Of a stretch of 37,514 bases of DNA, positions 1 to 7,613 are shown piece by piece. The stretch is from Actinomycetes bacterium (GTDB taxonomy: Bacteria; Actinomycetota; Acidimicrobiia; Acidimicrobiales; RAAP-2), in assembly GCA_021781335.1 (NCBI GenBank), contig JAJXXA010000055.1:1-37514 (forward strand), written 5' to 3'. The first letter of the stretch is position 1; each line of letters opens with the position of its first letter. Under the pieces are notes generated by a model, which worked only from the letters and a program-made list of their open reading frames with translations, ran no database searches and was not told the DNA's origin. A program made the position numbers and the translations under genes.

Positions 1-43
1 TCGGATTAGGAAACCGATGCTCTATCCCCTGAGCTACGAGAGC
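1..43 (-). tRNA. tRNA-Arg(CCT), 5' half, cut by the window start
   Basis: Read on the minus strand from position 43, the sequence gives a 7-nt acceptor strand (GCTCTCG), TA at positions 8-9, a D arm with GCTC/GAGC stem and AGGGGATA loop, then an anticodon arm with loop TTCCTAA. The anticodon is CCT (window positions 8-10), reading AGG, so this is tRNA-Arg. The anticodon stem TCGGT/TCCGA has four Watson-Crick pairs and a U-U at the closing 31-39 position. The variable loop, T arm and 3' acceptor strand lie outside the window. The clear D-arm and anticodon-arm geometry makes the call strong despite truncation. Confidence 0.9.
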
Positions 44-560
44 GGGACTTTCGCGTGGAGTTCCGCGAGTAAGACGACACCAAGCCTACGTCGCGCGCAC
101 TCAGAGTCGTTATTGCAAGAAAGCGTGACGCTGGACTCAAGCCAACGACATCTTTGCCCTTCGTATGTTTGGGCGGAAAGTAAGAAGCGCCGTGATGTCT
201 TGAGAGCATGAAGGAAGATACACGTTTGTCTCTCTTGGGCAGCGAATCCCTCTGGCAACCACCAGTGCTCAACGTCTCTCCTCAATCGCGCCGACATATC
301 GTTCAACAATCCGACACGTTGGCGACACTGGGTCCTAGAAAGCCCCACCGACTTCGTTCCAGAAATCTCAGGATCGATCAACGATCTACTGATCCCGTAC
401 GCCTCGAGTGTCGCCGCCAGATTCTTCGATCATCATCGTGTGTTGATTCCCCATTACCGTGAAAGGTGCCAAAGGAGATCAGTTTGAAACTGCCACACGC
501 GAAGACCACCGCTGGCGTGATCGTGCATCAACCCTCCCATCGACACGGAGTCGAGTGACG
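44..560. other. Non-coding stretch between the tRNA and the first protein gene
   Basis: About 500 bases with no convincing gene. Open frames exist on both strands, but they lack ribosome binding sites, show no recognisable domain and have irregular composition. The stretch must contain the promoter of the tRNA (minus strand), but I could not fix a well-spaced -35/-10 pair. No repeats, hairpin terminators or second tRNA were seen. If the GTG at 459 is used, the last 100 bases belong to the following gene. Confidence 0.5.
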
Positions 561-836
561 ATGGCGACGCTCGGAGTCTTAGTCATCGCGGTAGCAGTGT
601 TGTTCTTTGTTCTGTTCTGGTCAGGTCGCTACGGGGGCAAGAACAGGACCGGCGTCACGTCGCTTCATCGCAGTCCCCGAGCGCACGTCACATCCAAGGG
701 TCGCGCGAAGAAGGGGTACGCGAAACGAGAAGATGCCGAAGCCCGTGCTCAGTACCTGACCAAGCGTGACGGTGTGCCAATGAATGTCTATCGCTGTGAC
801 ACCTGCCAGAAATGGCACGTAGGCCACGCGAGATAG
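561..836 (+). CDS. Small single-pass membrane protein with a Cys-x2-Cys-x-x-WHVG tail
   Basis: A 91-residue protein of unknown function. Residues 3-20 form one hydrophobic segment (LGVLVIAVAVLFFVLF). A basic linker follows, then a conserved-looking C-terminal region with AKREDAEARAQYL and YRCDTCQKWHVGH. Two cysteines two residues apart plus nearby histidines resemble half of a zinc knuckle, of a kind seen in many small actinobacterial proteins. The ATG at 561 is chosen because GGAG stands 10 nt upstream and the membrane segment then starts at once. A GTG at 459 in the same frame would add 34 residues without a visible ribosome site. It stands alone between the tRNA region and the ABC transporter. 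Function unknown. Confidence 0.6.
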   Translation: MATLGVLVIAVAVLFFVLFWSGRYGGKNRTGVTSLHRSPRAHVTSKGRAKKGYAKREDAEARAQYLTKRDGVPMNVYRCDTCQKWHVGHAR

Positions 837-962
837 CGAATCTCGCGCGGCGGGCAGCTCGAACACCAACGCGATGATCGGCGCGGCAAAACGCGGTGGC
901 TCTGGGTGAGTGCACTGCCGACGCCGCGAGGGCGTTGCCTAGGACTTTGTAGTGATACACAA

Positions 963-984
963 ATGGGCATTTCGACCTGCCCAT
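963..984. repeat. 7-bp inverted repeat upstream of the ABC exporter
   Basis: ATGGGCA and TGCCCAT form perfect 7-bp arms around an 8-nt spacer, 100 bases before the exporter ATPase. It could be an operator for a dimeric regulator or a small hairpin in the leader. It has no downstream T-run, so an intrinsic terminator is unlikely. The rest of the 837-1083 gap shows nothing else I can support. Confidence 0.3.
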
Positions 985-1083
985 CGAATCTCTCTCGTGT
1001 GCAAGAGTAGCGAGCAGTGACGAGCAATTCAAAGGCGCACTGAGGGGAGCAGAAATGTCCGCAAGAGATATGGGGACAACGCA

Positions 1084-2022
1084 ATGACCACTCAGATCTC
1101 TGAGGTTCGAAAGGGTGAACCCGTTTCCAGCGAACCGGTCATCAGGTTGGATCACGTCACCAAGCACTATCGCAGCGGTGGTGGCGTCACGGACATATCG
1201 CTTTCGATCACGAAAGGTGAGGTCTTTGGTTTCCTTGGACCTAACGGCGCAGGAAAGACCACCATCATCCGACTGCTCCTTGATCTCATCCGCCCCAATT
1301 CCGGAACCATTCGACTCTTCGGACTCGACTCACGCGCAGAGAGCGTCGCGATCCGACGACGCATTGGCTATATCCCCGGCGACCTCGGCCTGTACGAGCG
1401 GCTCACACCGCGAGAGATACTCTCGCACTTTGCTTACCTTCGAGACAAGATTCCCTGGTCTAAGGTCGCTCCCTTGATCGACGAATTAGAGCTGGAGATC
1501 GACAAACCAGTTCGAACACTCTCCAAAGGGAATCGTCAGAAAGTCGGGCTGGTCGCCGCGTTCATGGGCGACCCCGAACTACTTCTCCTCGACGAACCAA
1601 CCTCCGGCCTCGACCCATTAGTACAACAACAGGTCCACGAACAAGTGCGCCGAGCCGCGAGCGAAGGTCGAACTGTATTTCTCTCGTCGCATATCCTCTC
1701 CGAGGTCGGTGAGATGGCCGAGAGAGTAGGGCTCATACGAGCCGGTCGACTAGTGGCGGTCGAACGCGTGGCGGATCTCGCTCAACGTTCCGCACATGTC
1801 GTTGATATCACCTTCTCATCGCCACCCGACCTCAACTTCTTGTCGTCGCTTCAGGGGCTTCGCAGCTCCAGCGTGGTGGGTAACCAACTCCATGCGGAGG
1901 TGACTGGTGACCTCAATCCGGTGATTGCCCTTATCGCGGGCGCTCGAATTACCGACCTTTCTATTCGAGAGCCTGGATTGGAAGAGATGTTCCTTACGTT
2001 CTACGAGCAGCCTCATGTCTAG
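1084..2022 (+). CDS. ABC-2 type exporter, ATP-binding protein
   Basis: A 312-residue nucleotide-binding protein that powers the permease encoded immediately downstream. It has the full ATPase set: Walker A GPNGAGKTT at residues 52-60, a signature LSKGNRQKVG at 146-155, Walker B LLLLDEP at 166-172 and the switch histidine H203 in FLSSHILSE. The signature has Lys in place of the first Gly of LSGGQ, common in drug-export and ABC-2 ATPases. Residues after about 220 form the usual C-terminal extension of this family. Start ATG 1084 is preceded only by a weak GGGGAC. Its stop overlaps the permease start by 8 bases, so the two are translationally coupled. Substrate cannot be told from sequence; lipid or antibiotic export are family possibilities. 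Confidence 0.92.
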   Translation: MTTQISEVRKGEPVSSEPVIRLDHVTKHYRSGGGVTDISLSITKGEVFGFLGPNGAGKTTIIRLLLDLIRPNSGTIRLFGLDSRAESVAIRRRIGYIPGDLGLYERLTPREILSHFAYLRDKIPWSKVAPLIDELELEIDKPVRTLSKGNRQKVGLVAAFMGDPELLLLDEPTSGLDPLVQQQVHEQVRRAASEGRTVFLSSHILSEVGEMAERVGLIRAGRLVAVERVADLAQRSAHVVDITFSSPPDLNFLSSLQGLRSSSVVGNQLHAEVTGDLNPVIALIAGARITDLSIREPGLEEMFLTFYEQPHV

Positions 2023-2833
2023 GAACCGTCCATCGCGCAACCTGCATTCGATATTCGAGCGATCCATGCGCGAAGTGCGCCGTTCACTCTTTGGCTGGCT
2101 CTTCGGCATCGGCGGATTCAGCCTCATCATGCTCTCGATCTACCCGACGATCCACGGCAACGCGGGCTTCGCCCAACTTCTCAACGCGTACCCCGAGGCG
2201 CTGCGAAAGCTCTTTGACGTATCGAACTACACCACAGGCCCGGGGTACCTTCGCACTGAAGTGTTCTCCTTCATGGCTCCGCTGCTGCTCGCCATCTTCG
2301 CCATACTCTGGGGCGCAGATCTCACCGCGGGTGAAGAAGAACGCCACACCATTGACACGCTGCTCGCGGCGCCAATATCTCGACAACGGGTTGTCGTGGA
2401 GAAGTGGCTCGCCCTCGTCCTTGGCATCGCGTCGCTCGCAGTTGCTCTTGAAGTGCTGCTCGGCGCGGTCGGACCACTTTTCAAACTCCACGTCGGCTGG
2501 GCGCCTCTCAGCGCAGCCATCATTGGTTCCGCCCTCTTCGCACTCGCATTTGGCACCCTGTCCATGGCCATCGGTGCCGGTACGGGCTCGAGGGGGTTCG
2601 CTCGTGGCGTTTCGGCAGCAATCGCTGTCGCCATGTATCTGGTCAGCACGCTCTCCCAGCTCGTGGAGTGGTTGAAGCCGTGGCGCTGGACGTCACTGTG
2701 GTATCACACGCTGGGTATCGATCCATTGCGTAATGGTTTCGAAGGAGGGCACCTGCTCGTGATGGTCGCGTGCGTGGCAATACTCGTAGTGGCGGCCGTA
2801 GTGCTCTTCACGCGACGCGATTTTTCAAATTGA
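2015..2833 (+). CDS. ABC-2 type exporter, permease subunit
   Basis: A 272-residue integral membrane protein with about six hydrophobic segments: an early one (GWLFGIGGFSLIMLSIY), FSFMAPLLLAIFAILWGADL, two long ones in the middle around LALVLGIASLAVALEVLL and AAIIGSALFALAFGTLSMAI, then SAAIAVAMYLVSTL and LLVMVACVAILVVAAVVLF. The segment ADLTAGEEERHTIDTLLAAPISR matches the EEE-x-x-T-x-x-x-LL-x-x-P-x-S-R element characteristic of ABC-2 permeases. The start at ATG 2015 lies inside the end of the ATPase gene; an open frame extends 30 codons further upstream but would overlap the ATPase by nearly 100 bases. Together with the ATPase it forms an exporter of unknown substrate. Confidence 0.88.
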   Translation: MSRNRPSRNLHSIFERSMREVRRSLFGWLFGIGGFSLIMLSIYPTIHGNAGFAQLLNAYPEALRKLFDVSNYTTGPGYLRTEVFSFMAPLLLAIFAILWGADLTAGEEERHTIDTLLAAPISRQRVVVEKWLALVLGIASLAVALEVLLGAVGPLFKLHVGWAPLSAAIIGSALFALAFGTLSMAIGAGTGSRGFARGVSAAIAVAMYLVSTLSQLVEWLKPWRWTSLWYHTLGIDPLRNGFEGGHLLVMVACVAILVVAAVVLFTRRDFSN

Positions 2834-2860
2834 CCAAACGACCAATGAACGGAGAAACCA

Positions 2861-3061
2861 ATGACGGACAATGATCATGGTCCACGCGACGAGACGCCAT
2901 CAGGGAAATTCAGCTGGGACCCCGACGACGTGACGGTCCTCAAGGCTGGCGACGAAGACTACGAGGACGAAGACATAGTTGGTGACGATGACGAACGAAT
3001 TGATGAGGATGACGAAGACTTGGAGATACTCGACGAGCCTGACGGCGAGGAAGAACTCTGA
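2861..3061 (+). CDS. Highly acidic 66-residue protein of unknown function
   Basis: A very short protein whose C-terminal two thirds are almost entirely Asp and Glu (runs such as DEDYEDEDIVGDDDER and DEDDEDLEILDEPDGEEE). A small ordered patch near residues 16-30 reads GKFSWDPDDVTVLKAGD. A good ribosome site (GGAG, six bases before the ATG) supports translation. It follows the ABC permease by 27 bases and probably shares its transcript. No cysteines, membrane segment or known domain. It may be disordered, a charge-mimic or a binding tail for a basic partner, but nothing in the sequence decides this. Confidence 0.6.
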   Translation: MTDNDHGPRDETPSGKFSWDPDDVTVLKAGDEDYEDEDIVGDDDERIDEDDEDLEILDEPDGEEEL

Positions 3062-3163
3062 TCTGGACGTCGTAGATCACGAACAGACGTGAACGCAGGC
3101 GCAACACGACTCTGCGCCCATCGCGCTGACATCGCGTCACGTCGTCGCTAGCCTAGAGGTCCC

Positions 3164-4864
3164 GTGGCAATACTCATTGATCTGCAAAAAATCACACTGG
3201 ACGGCGCCGACCGTGTTGTCCTGGACACTTTGGACCTCACGGTTTCAACTGGAGACCGTATTGGCGTCGTGGGCATCAACGGCACAGGAAAGTCAGCCCT
3301 TCTCAAGATTCTCGCGGGTTCGCTCGAACCACATACCGGAAACATCCGTCGAGCGAGAGGTGCACACGTCGGATTCTTAGAGCAGATCCCGAAACTACCG
3401 ACGGGCACTGTTCGCGACGCTCTGGGCACTGGCTGGCAGGTCGATGCCGCACTGGACCGCCTGGGTATGCTCGACGCCGCCGACACCGACACCGCACACT
3501 TGTCTGGTGGTCAGCAAAAGCGCGTCGCTCTCGCTCGAATCTTCGCTGAATCGAACGATGTCCTCATCCTCGATGAGCCCACCAACCACCTTGACCTCAA
3601 TGCGATCCAGTGGCTCGAACAACAGATCCTCGCCTTTCGCGGAGCCGTCATTCTCGTCAGCCACGACCGGTTCCTACTCGACCAAGTGACGACGCGAATG
3701 GTTGAGATTGATCGCGGCAAGACCTACCTGCACGCGGGTGGGTACTCGCGCTTGCTTGAAGCACAGGCCCAGCGCGAAGAGCAGGCAGCAAGTGCCGAAC
3801 AGACTCGACGCAACCTCGCTCGTATCGAATTGGCGTGGTTGCGCCGCGGCGTTAAGGCGCGCTCCACCAAACCTCAGGCGCGCATCGATGCCGCCCAGCG
3901 ACTCCTCGCCACTCGTCCCGAGGCGGCGGCGCGCTCGGGGACTCTCGACCTCAGCATCGACATGCCTCGTCTCGGTACGACGGTCATCAAGGTTCACAAT
4001 GTCACGTTCGCCTACCCCAACGGTCGCGAGGTGCTGCGAAACATCAACCTCGAACTCGGCCCCGGAGACCGCATCGGCATCGTTGGCCCTAACGGGGCTG
4101 GCAAATCTACATTCATCAATCTCCTGGCCCAGCGTATTGAAGCGACGTCGGGCACTATCAAGCACGGCCCCACCGTCGTCACGTCCTACTTCGAACAAGA
4201 CGGTGGAGACTACGACCTCGACGCCACTGTCCAAGAATTGGTCGCCGGACCACGCGGCATTCCCGGATCACCAGCCGACGTAGCGCTGATGAAGCGATTC
4301 TGGTTCACCGGAGCGCTGCCCATGACCAAAGCCCGAGACCTTTCAGGGGGCGAGCGGCGGCGGCTGCAGTTACTCCTCGCCTTGTCACTGCGTCCAAATG
4401 TCTTGTTTCTCGACGAACCAACGAACGACCTTGACCTCGAGACCATTCGCCTGATTGAAGACTTCCTCAGTCAATGGCCCGGCACGCTTATCGTCGTCTC
4501 CCACGACCGCACTTTTCTCAGTCGCACCACCGACCGACTTTTAGAAGTCCACCCCGACGGGACACTCGCGGACATTCCCGGTGGGATCGACGCGTGGATT
4601 GCGCGTGCGGCGGGCATCGTGCCCGACGTCACCAGTGACGCCACAGACGCCGCGAAGTCGGAGAAGGCCTCAGTGCCCCTCGGGCGACAGATCCGCGACA
4701 CTGAAAAGGAAATCGCGCGCCTCGAGCGACGACGTACTGCCATCAACGAGAAACTCCTCGCCTCATTGGATCACCGCGAACAGACACAACTGGGCGAAGA
4801 ACTCGCCGAAATCCGTCGCGCGCTCAGCGCCGCCGAAGATCTCTGGTTCAGCCTCTCGGAGTAG
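3164..4864 (+). CDS. uup: ABC-F family ATPase, Uup-like
   Basis: A 566-residue soluble protein with two ABC ATPase domains and no membrane segments, as in ribosome-acting ABC-F proteins. Domain 1: Walker A GINGTGKS (37-44), signature LSGGQ (113-117), Walker B with D137-E138. Domain 2: GPNGAGKS, LSGGERRR, FLDEPTNDLD. The linker holds a WLRRGVKARSTKPQARI stretch very like the Uup linker. The last 60 residues form a charged coiled coil (RDTEKEIARLERRR), as in Uup. Family knowledge links Uup to ribosome rescue or assembly and to DNA transposition phenotypes, while relatives give antibiotic resistance. The GTG start has AGAGG upstream and is the first in-frame start before the conserved N-terminus. 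It ends 12 bases from the convergent kinase gene. The gene symbol is by similarity only. Confidence 0.85.
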   Translation: MAILIDLQKITLDGADRVVLDTLDLTVSTGDRIGVVGINGTGKSALLKILAGSLEPHTGNIRRARGAHVGFLEQIPKLPTGTVRDALGTGWQVDAALDRLGMLDAADTDTAHLSGGQQKRVALARIFAESNDVLILDEPTNHLDLNAIQWLEQQILAFRGAVILVSHDRFLLDQVTTRMVEIDRGKTYLHAGGYSRLLEAQAQREEQAASAEQTRRNLARIELAWLRRGVKARSTKPQARIDAAQRLLATRPEAAARSGTLDLSIDMPRLGTTVIKVHNVTFAYPNGREVLRNINLELGPGDRIGIVGPNGAGKSTFINLLAQRIEATSGTIKHGPTVVTSYFEQDGGDYDLDATVQELVAGPRGIPGSPADVALMKRFWFTGALPMTKARDLSGGERRRLQLLLALSLRPNVLFLDEPTNDLDLETIRLIEDFLSQWPGTLIVVSHDRTFLSRTTDRLLEVHPDGTLADIPGGIDAWIARAAGIVPDVTSDATDAAKSEKASVPLGRQIRDTEKEIARLERRRTAINEKLLASLDHREQTQLGEELAEIRRALSAAEDLWFSLSE

Positions 4865-4876
4865 CCGTGGGGATGT

Positions 4877-6028
4877 TCAGCGCCGAGACACCTCCCGCGC
4901 GCTCAAGTGTTCGAGCAACGATGCTCCATCGGGCCCTTCGAACCACCGCACGTGGCCCAACAAGAACCCTTCGTACGCCAAGGCGGTGTTGACGTCGGAA
5001 TGGACGACCTCAGCGAAGTATTCGACCTCTGACAGCGCAAACTCGACGTGCGAAACCGGTAAGAGCGCGACAAGCGCAGCATTTTCGTCGCGCGTGAGAG
5101 GAGATACCTCTTCGTAGCCGTCGAGGAGTGCGTCGACAAAACGAACGTCTGAACGCACGCGTCCCAACGCTTTGACATCAAGCCAGTCCACGCAGGTGCG
5201 CTCGATGGCAATGGCGATGTCTCGAATCGCGGCCGTACGATTCGACAGACCGAGGTCGAGGATCTCGCTCACTGCGGCGTCCCCTTCGTTGGTGCTCCAC
5301 GTGAGATTCGAAGGGTGCCAGTCACCGTGGGTCCACTGGGGGTGAAGCTCTTGAACGAGGGGCGAAGCACGCTTGATCGCGGGCATGATCCATCGAGAGA
5401 AGTCCTCTTGATAGTCAAATCTCTCCAGCGACCGCGCAAGTCCTCGGCGCTGCGCCACAAGCTGCGTGAGCGCAGCGGCGGGATCGGCGTCCCCTACGAT
5501 GGCCATTGAATCGACCAGCACGTCGGGGCCCCACGCCGGCGACGCAAAATCGCGCGCCGCGCGGTGCAAGTGGGCGAGAGCCCGACCCGCCGAGCGAGCG
5601 TGCTGCACACGTGAGAACGGATGCCACGACGGGGTGTCTCGATAGAGGTCCACACCACGTGATGCGTCATGAACCTCGTAGACGTAGTCTCCGTGCTCGA
5701 CGACCGATTCACCACTGGTCGTAGACAGCACCGCCGGAACCGGCGCACCGCGTGATCGAAGATGACGTGCGAACTCGTGCTCTTGAATAAGCCGCGCGCG
5801 ACTGCGCACCTTCACGTGGTGTCGCTTTACGAATACCGACGTTGTAGCCCTTCGCGCCACCACCGCCGCCGACATCGGACGAGGACTTCGCCACACGACG
5901 TGCGCGGCGCCCGGCTCGTCCGAAATCCACGAATAGTGATCCAAGACATCACGCACCTCGCCGGTTGTGATGGCGGGCCAATCAGACGCCACCAAATCGT
6001 TGCTCATACCGTGAACGAGATCAGTCAT
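4877..6028 (-). CDS. APH/choline-kinase-fold phosphotransferase in a TPP-riboswitch operon
   Basis: A 383-residue small-molecule kinase of the aminoglycoside phosphotransferase superfamily. From the chosen start it has an N-lobe Lys in VFVKRHH (about residue 68), the catalytic loop HGDWHPSNL (234-242, the H-G-D-x4-N pattern) and the metal-binding Asp of ILDLGLS (258). ATG 6028 overlaps the end of the permease gene by 8 bases, so they are co-translated. A start at ATG 6007 is also possible, and no clear ribosome site precedes either. The shared transcript begins with a TPP riboswitch, so the substrate is probably thiamine or a precursor. E. coli thiamine kinase ThiK has the same fold. This assignment is inference from context, not from a diagnostic motif. 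Confidence 0.8.
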   Translation of the reverse strand: MTDLVHGMSNDLVASDWPAITTGEVRDVLDHYSWISDEPGAAHVVWRSPRPMSAAVVARRATTSVFVKRHHVKVRSRARLIQEHEFARHLRSRGAPVPAVLSTTSGESVVEHGDYVYEVHDASRGVDLYRDTPSWHPFSRVQHARSAGRALAHLHRAARDFASPAWGPDVLVDSMAIVGDADPAAALTQLVAQRRGLARSLERFDYQEDFSRWIMPAIKRASPLVQELHPQWTHGDWHPSNLTWSTNEGDAAVSEILDLGLSNRTAAIRDIAIAIERTCVDWLDVKALGRVRSDVRFVDALLDGYEEVSPLTRDENAALVALLPVSHVEFALSEVEYFAEVVHSDVNTALAYEGFLLGHVRWFEGPDGASLLEHLSAREVSRR

Positions 6029-7445
6029 GGGAGCGGGGCATGACGGCATCCTTTGCGCCGCTGACGCCACGTGGCCGGCGTACGGGCCTGTGGCGTATCA
6101 GAAGTTGCGTGATGGCGCCGGTGAGCAGTGTCGCCACTGCGGCCACCAAGAATGAGATCAACGACGCCGACATCCATGGCTGGTCGTGGAAGTGCACGAG
6201 ACTCGCGATACGCGACCACATCGTCACCCACCACGAGATATAGCCAGGATTGATGAACTGGTAGACAACGAACCCGCACGCCCACGGGATAAGCATCGTG
6301 GAACGCCGCGAATTACCCGAGAGGCTCCAATTCCCTCGCGCGAGTACAAAGAAATCAATGATGAACACCGCCGACATCGGCACGAATACCGAACCCAAGA
6401 GGACGAGGAAGTTCTCGTAATCGGCGATATTGATCAAGAGTGCGAGGATGGTCGCAAGCAACGAGATAACGACCGCCAGTACTCGCCGATCCCACAGGGG
6501 ACGAAGGTTCTGCACCGAGACCACCGTCGAGTACACGTCGGCGAATGATTGATCGAGTTCACGCGTGGCAAGGAGGGCAAAGCACAACGAACCGAGTGGG
6601 ACGGCGATGAAGGCACCGTAGATGTCGGAGGGATTCTTTGCCACGGTGACCAGCGCTATGAGGCCGATGAGATAGCAGAGGACCTGGGTCACGCTGTATC
6701 CAATGAACGCGCCGAAGAAGGCTGTTTGTGCGGAACGCGAGTGTCGTGTGTAGTCCGCCGCCAGCGGGGCAAACGACACCGCAACCGCGACGACGGTGTC
6801 GGTCGCGGCCCAGTAGCCCGACCACGTGCCCCGAGTGAAGGCTGGCAGGTGGTGGCTCAGAAGTTCGACGCTGAGATAGACGAGCACCACGAGAACTACT
6901 GGTGTCGCCACACGACGAAGTATTCGAATCGCACCCAAGGGACGAAGCGTGAGCAGTCCCGTGATGATTCCCGCGATGACTATATATACCCAGCGCGCGA
7001 GACCCGGTTGCACCGTGTGCGCCGCAGTCGCGATCGTCACGAGCTCGAAGATCCCCCACCCGAGCAGTTGGATCACATTCATCACGGTTGGCACGTACGA
7101 CAATCGTCTACCAAAGAGCCCTCGCAAGAGCACCATCGCGGGCGCACCTGTTTGTGCACCCGCGATGCCCGAGAGAGCGACGACGAGCGTGCCCACGAGC
7201 GTGCCCACGACGATGGCGCTGACGCTCGCCACGAGGGAGAGTTCGCGGGTACCCGCGCCGCCAGGCTGCAGGACGAATATGGCTCCGGTGAAGCCCAGCA
7301 GGCTCACGCCCAAATTTCCCCATAAGCCGAACTGGTCAAAGAATCCAAGCGCCTGGGGCACTGGTTCGTCGAGGGTCAGCGGCACTTCTGAATGCTTGTC
7401 ACCCGCGATGACACTGAATGAATGTGACTCTGACGCACTGGTCAT
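6021..7445 (-). CDS. cytX: NCS1 family permease, CytX-like, probably thiamine-precursor uptake
   Basis: A 474-residue, about 12-segment secondary transporter of the nucleobase:cation symporter-1 family. FFDQFGLWGNLGVSLLGF near residues 35-52 and SFAPLAADYTRHSR near the middle match the conserved substrate and cation-site regions of NCS1 proteins. Its leader holds a TPP riboswitch. NCS1 permeases under TPP control are known as CytX and are thought to import hydroxymethylpyrimidine or related thiamine pieces. ATG 7445 is set by the GGAGAG at the 3' edge of the riboswitch, so ligand binding can hide the ribosome site. The downstream APH-fold kinase overlaps by 8 bases. The symbol reflects regulation plus family; cytosine or purine transport is the alternative. 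Confidence 0.85.
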   Translation of the reverse strand: MTSASESHSFSVIAGDKHSEVPLTLDEPVPQALGFFDQFGLWGNLGVSLLGFTGAIFVLQPGGAGTRELSLVASVSAIVVGTLVGTLVVALSGIAGAQTGAPAMVLLRGLFGRRLSYVPTVMNVIQLLGWGIFELVTIATAAHTVQPGLARWVYIVIAGIITGLLTLRPLGAIRILRRVATPVVLVVLVYLSVELLSHHLPAFTRGTWSGYWAATDTVVAVAVSFAPLAADYTRHSRSAQTAFFGAFIGYSVTQVLCYLIGLIALVTVAKNPSDIYGAFIAVPLGSLCFALLATRELDQSFADVYSTVVSVQNLRPLWDRRVLAVVISLLATILALLINIADYENFLVLLGSVFVPMSAVFIIDFFVLARGNWSLSGNSRRSTMLIPWACGFVVYQFINPGYISWWVTMWSRIASLVHFHDQPWMSASLISFLVAAVATLLTGAITQLLIRHRPVRRPRGVSGAKDAVMPRSHD

Positions 7446-7457
7446 GACCTTCTCTCC

Positions 7458-7557
7458 TTACGCCGGCATTACCCGGACAAGTTCAACGGTCGGTGACGCG
7501 TCGGCCACTGCTGGCCAGCCACCCTCTCAGCCCGGTACGTCCGAGCTCCCGTAGTAA
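7458..7557 (-). promoter_or_regulatory. TPP (thiamine pyrophosphate) riboswitch
   Basis: On the minus strand this leader holds the THI-box landmarks in order: CGGGCTGAGAGGG (the pyrimidine-sensing CTGAGAGG at 7530-7523), a variable arm TGGCTGGCCAGCAGTGGCC, then ACCGTTGAACTTG (7490-7478) and CCGGGTAATGCCGGCG (7476-7461), close to the TGAACCTGATC..GG.TAATGCC.GCG consensus. TTAC at 7557-7554 can pair with GTAA at 7461-7458 to close P1. The ribosome site GGAG begins at the next base, which suggests translational control: TPP binding closes P1 and shields GGAG. There is no T-run after a hairpin that would argue for a terminator mechanism. Confidence 0.93.
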
Positions 7558-7613
7558 ATCAAGTGCAAGGTACCACATTGGACATCGACACCGGCAGAAA
7601 AGATTTCGGTGGC

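Noticed and set aside
44-160. Promoter for the tRNA-Arg gene on the minus strand
   Set aside because: TTGAGT and TGCAAT with 17-base spacing can be found, but they match the consensus poorly and would leave a 60-base leader; not strong enough to report.
208-462. Open frame on the plus strand before the small membrane protein, and one on the minus strand at 34-381
   Set aside because: No ribosome sites, no recognisable domain, low-complexity basic composition; the minus frame also runs into the tRNA.
459-560. GTG start adding 34 residues to the small membrane protein
   Set aside because: No ribosome site before GTG 459; the added residues look unstructured and the ATG at 561 has GGAG upstream. 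Kept as an alternative only.
6549-7325. 258-codon open frame antisense to the NCS1 permease
   Set aside because: Composition (Arg, His, Glu-rich) is that of a shadow frame of a membrane protein gene; no ribosome site or domain.
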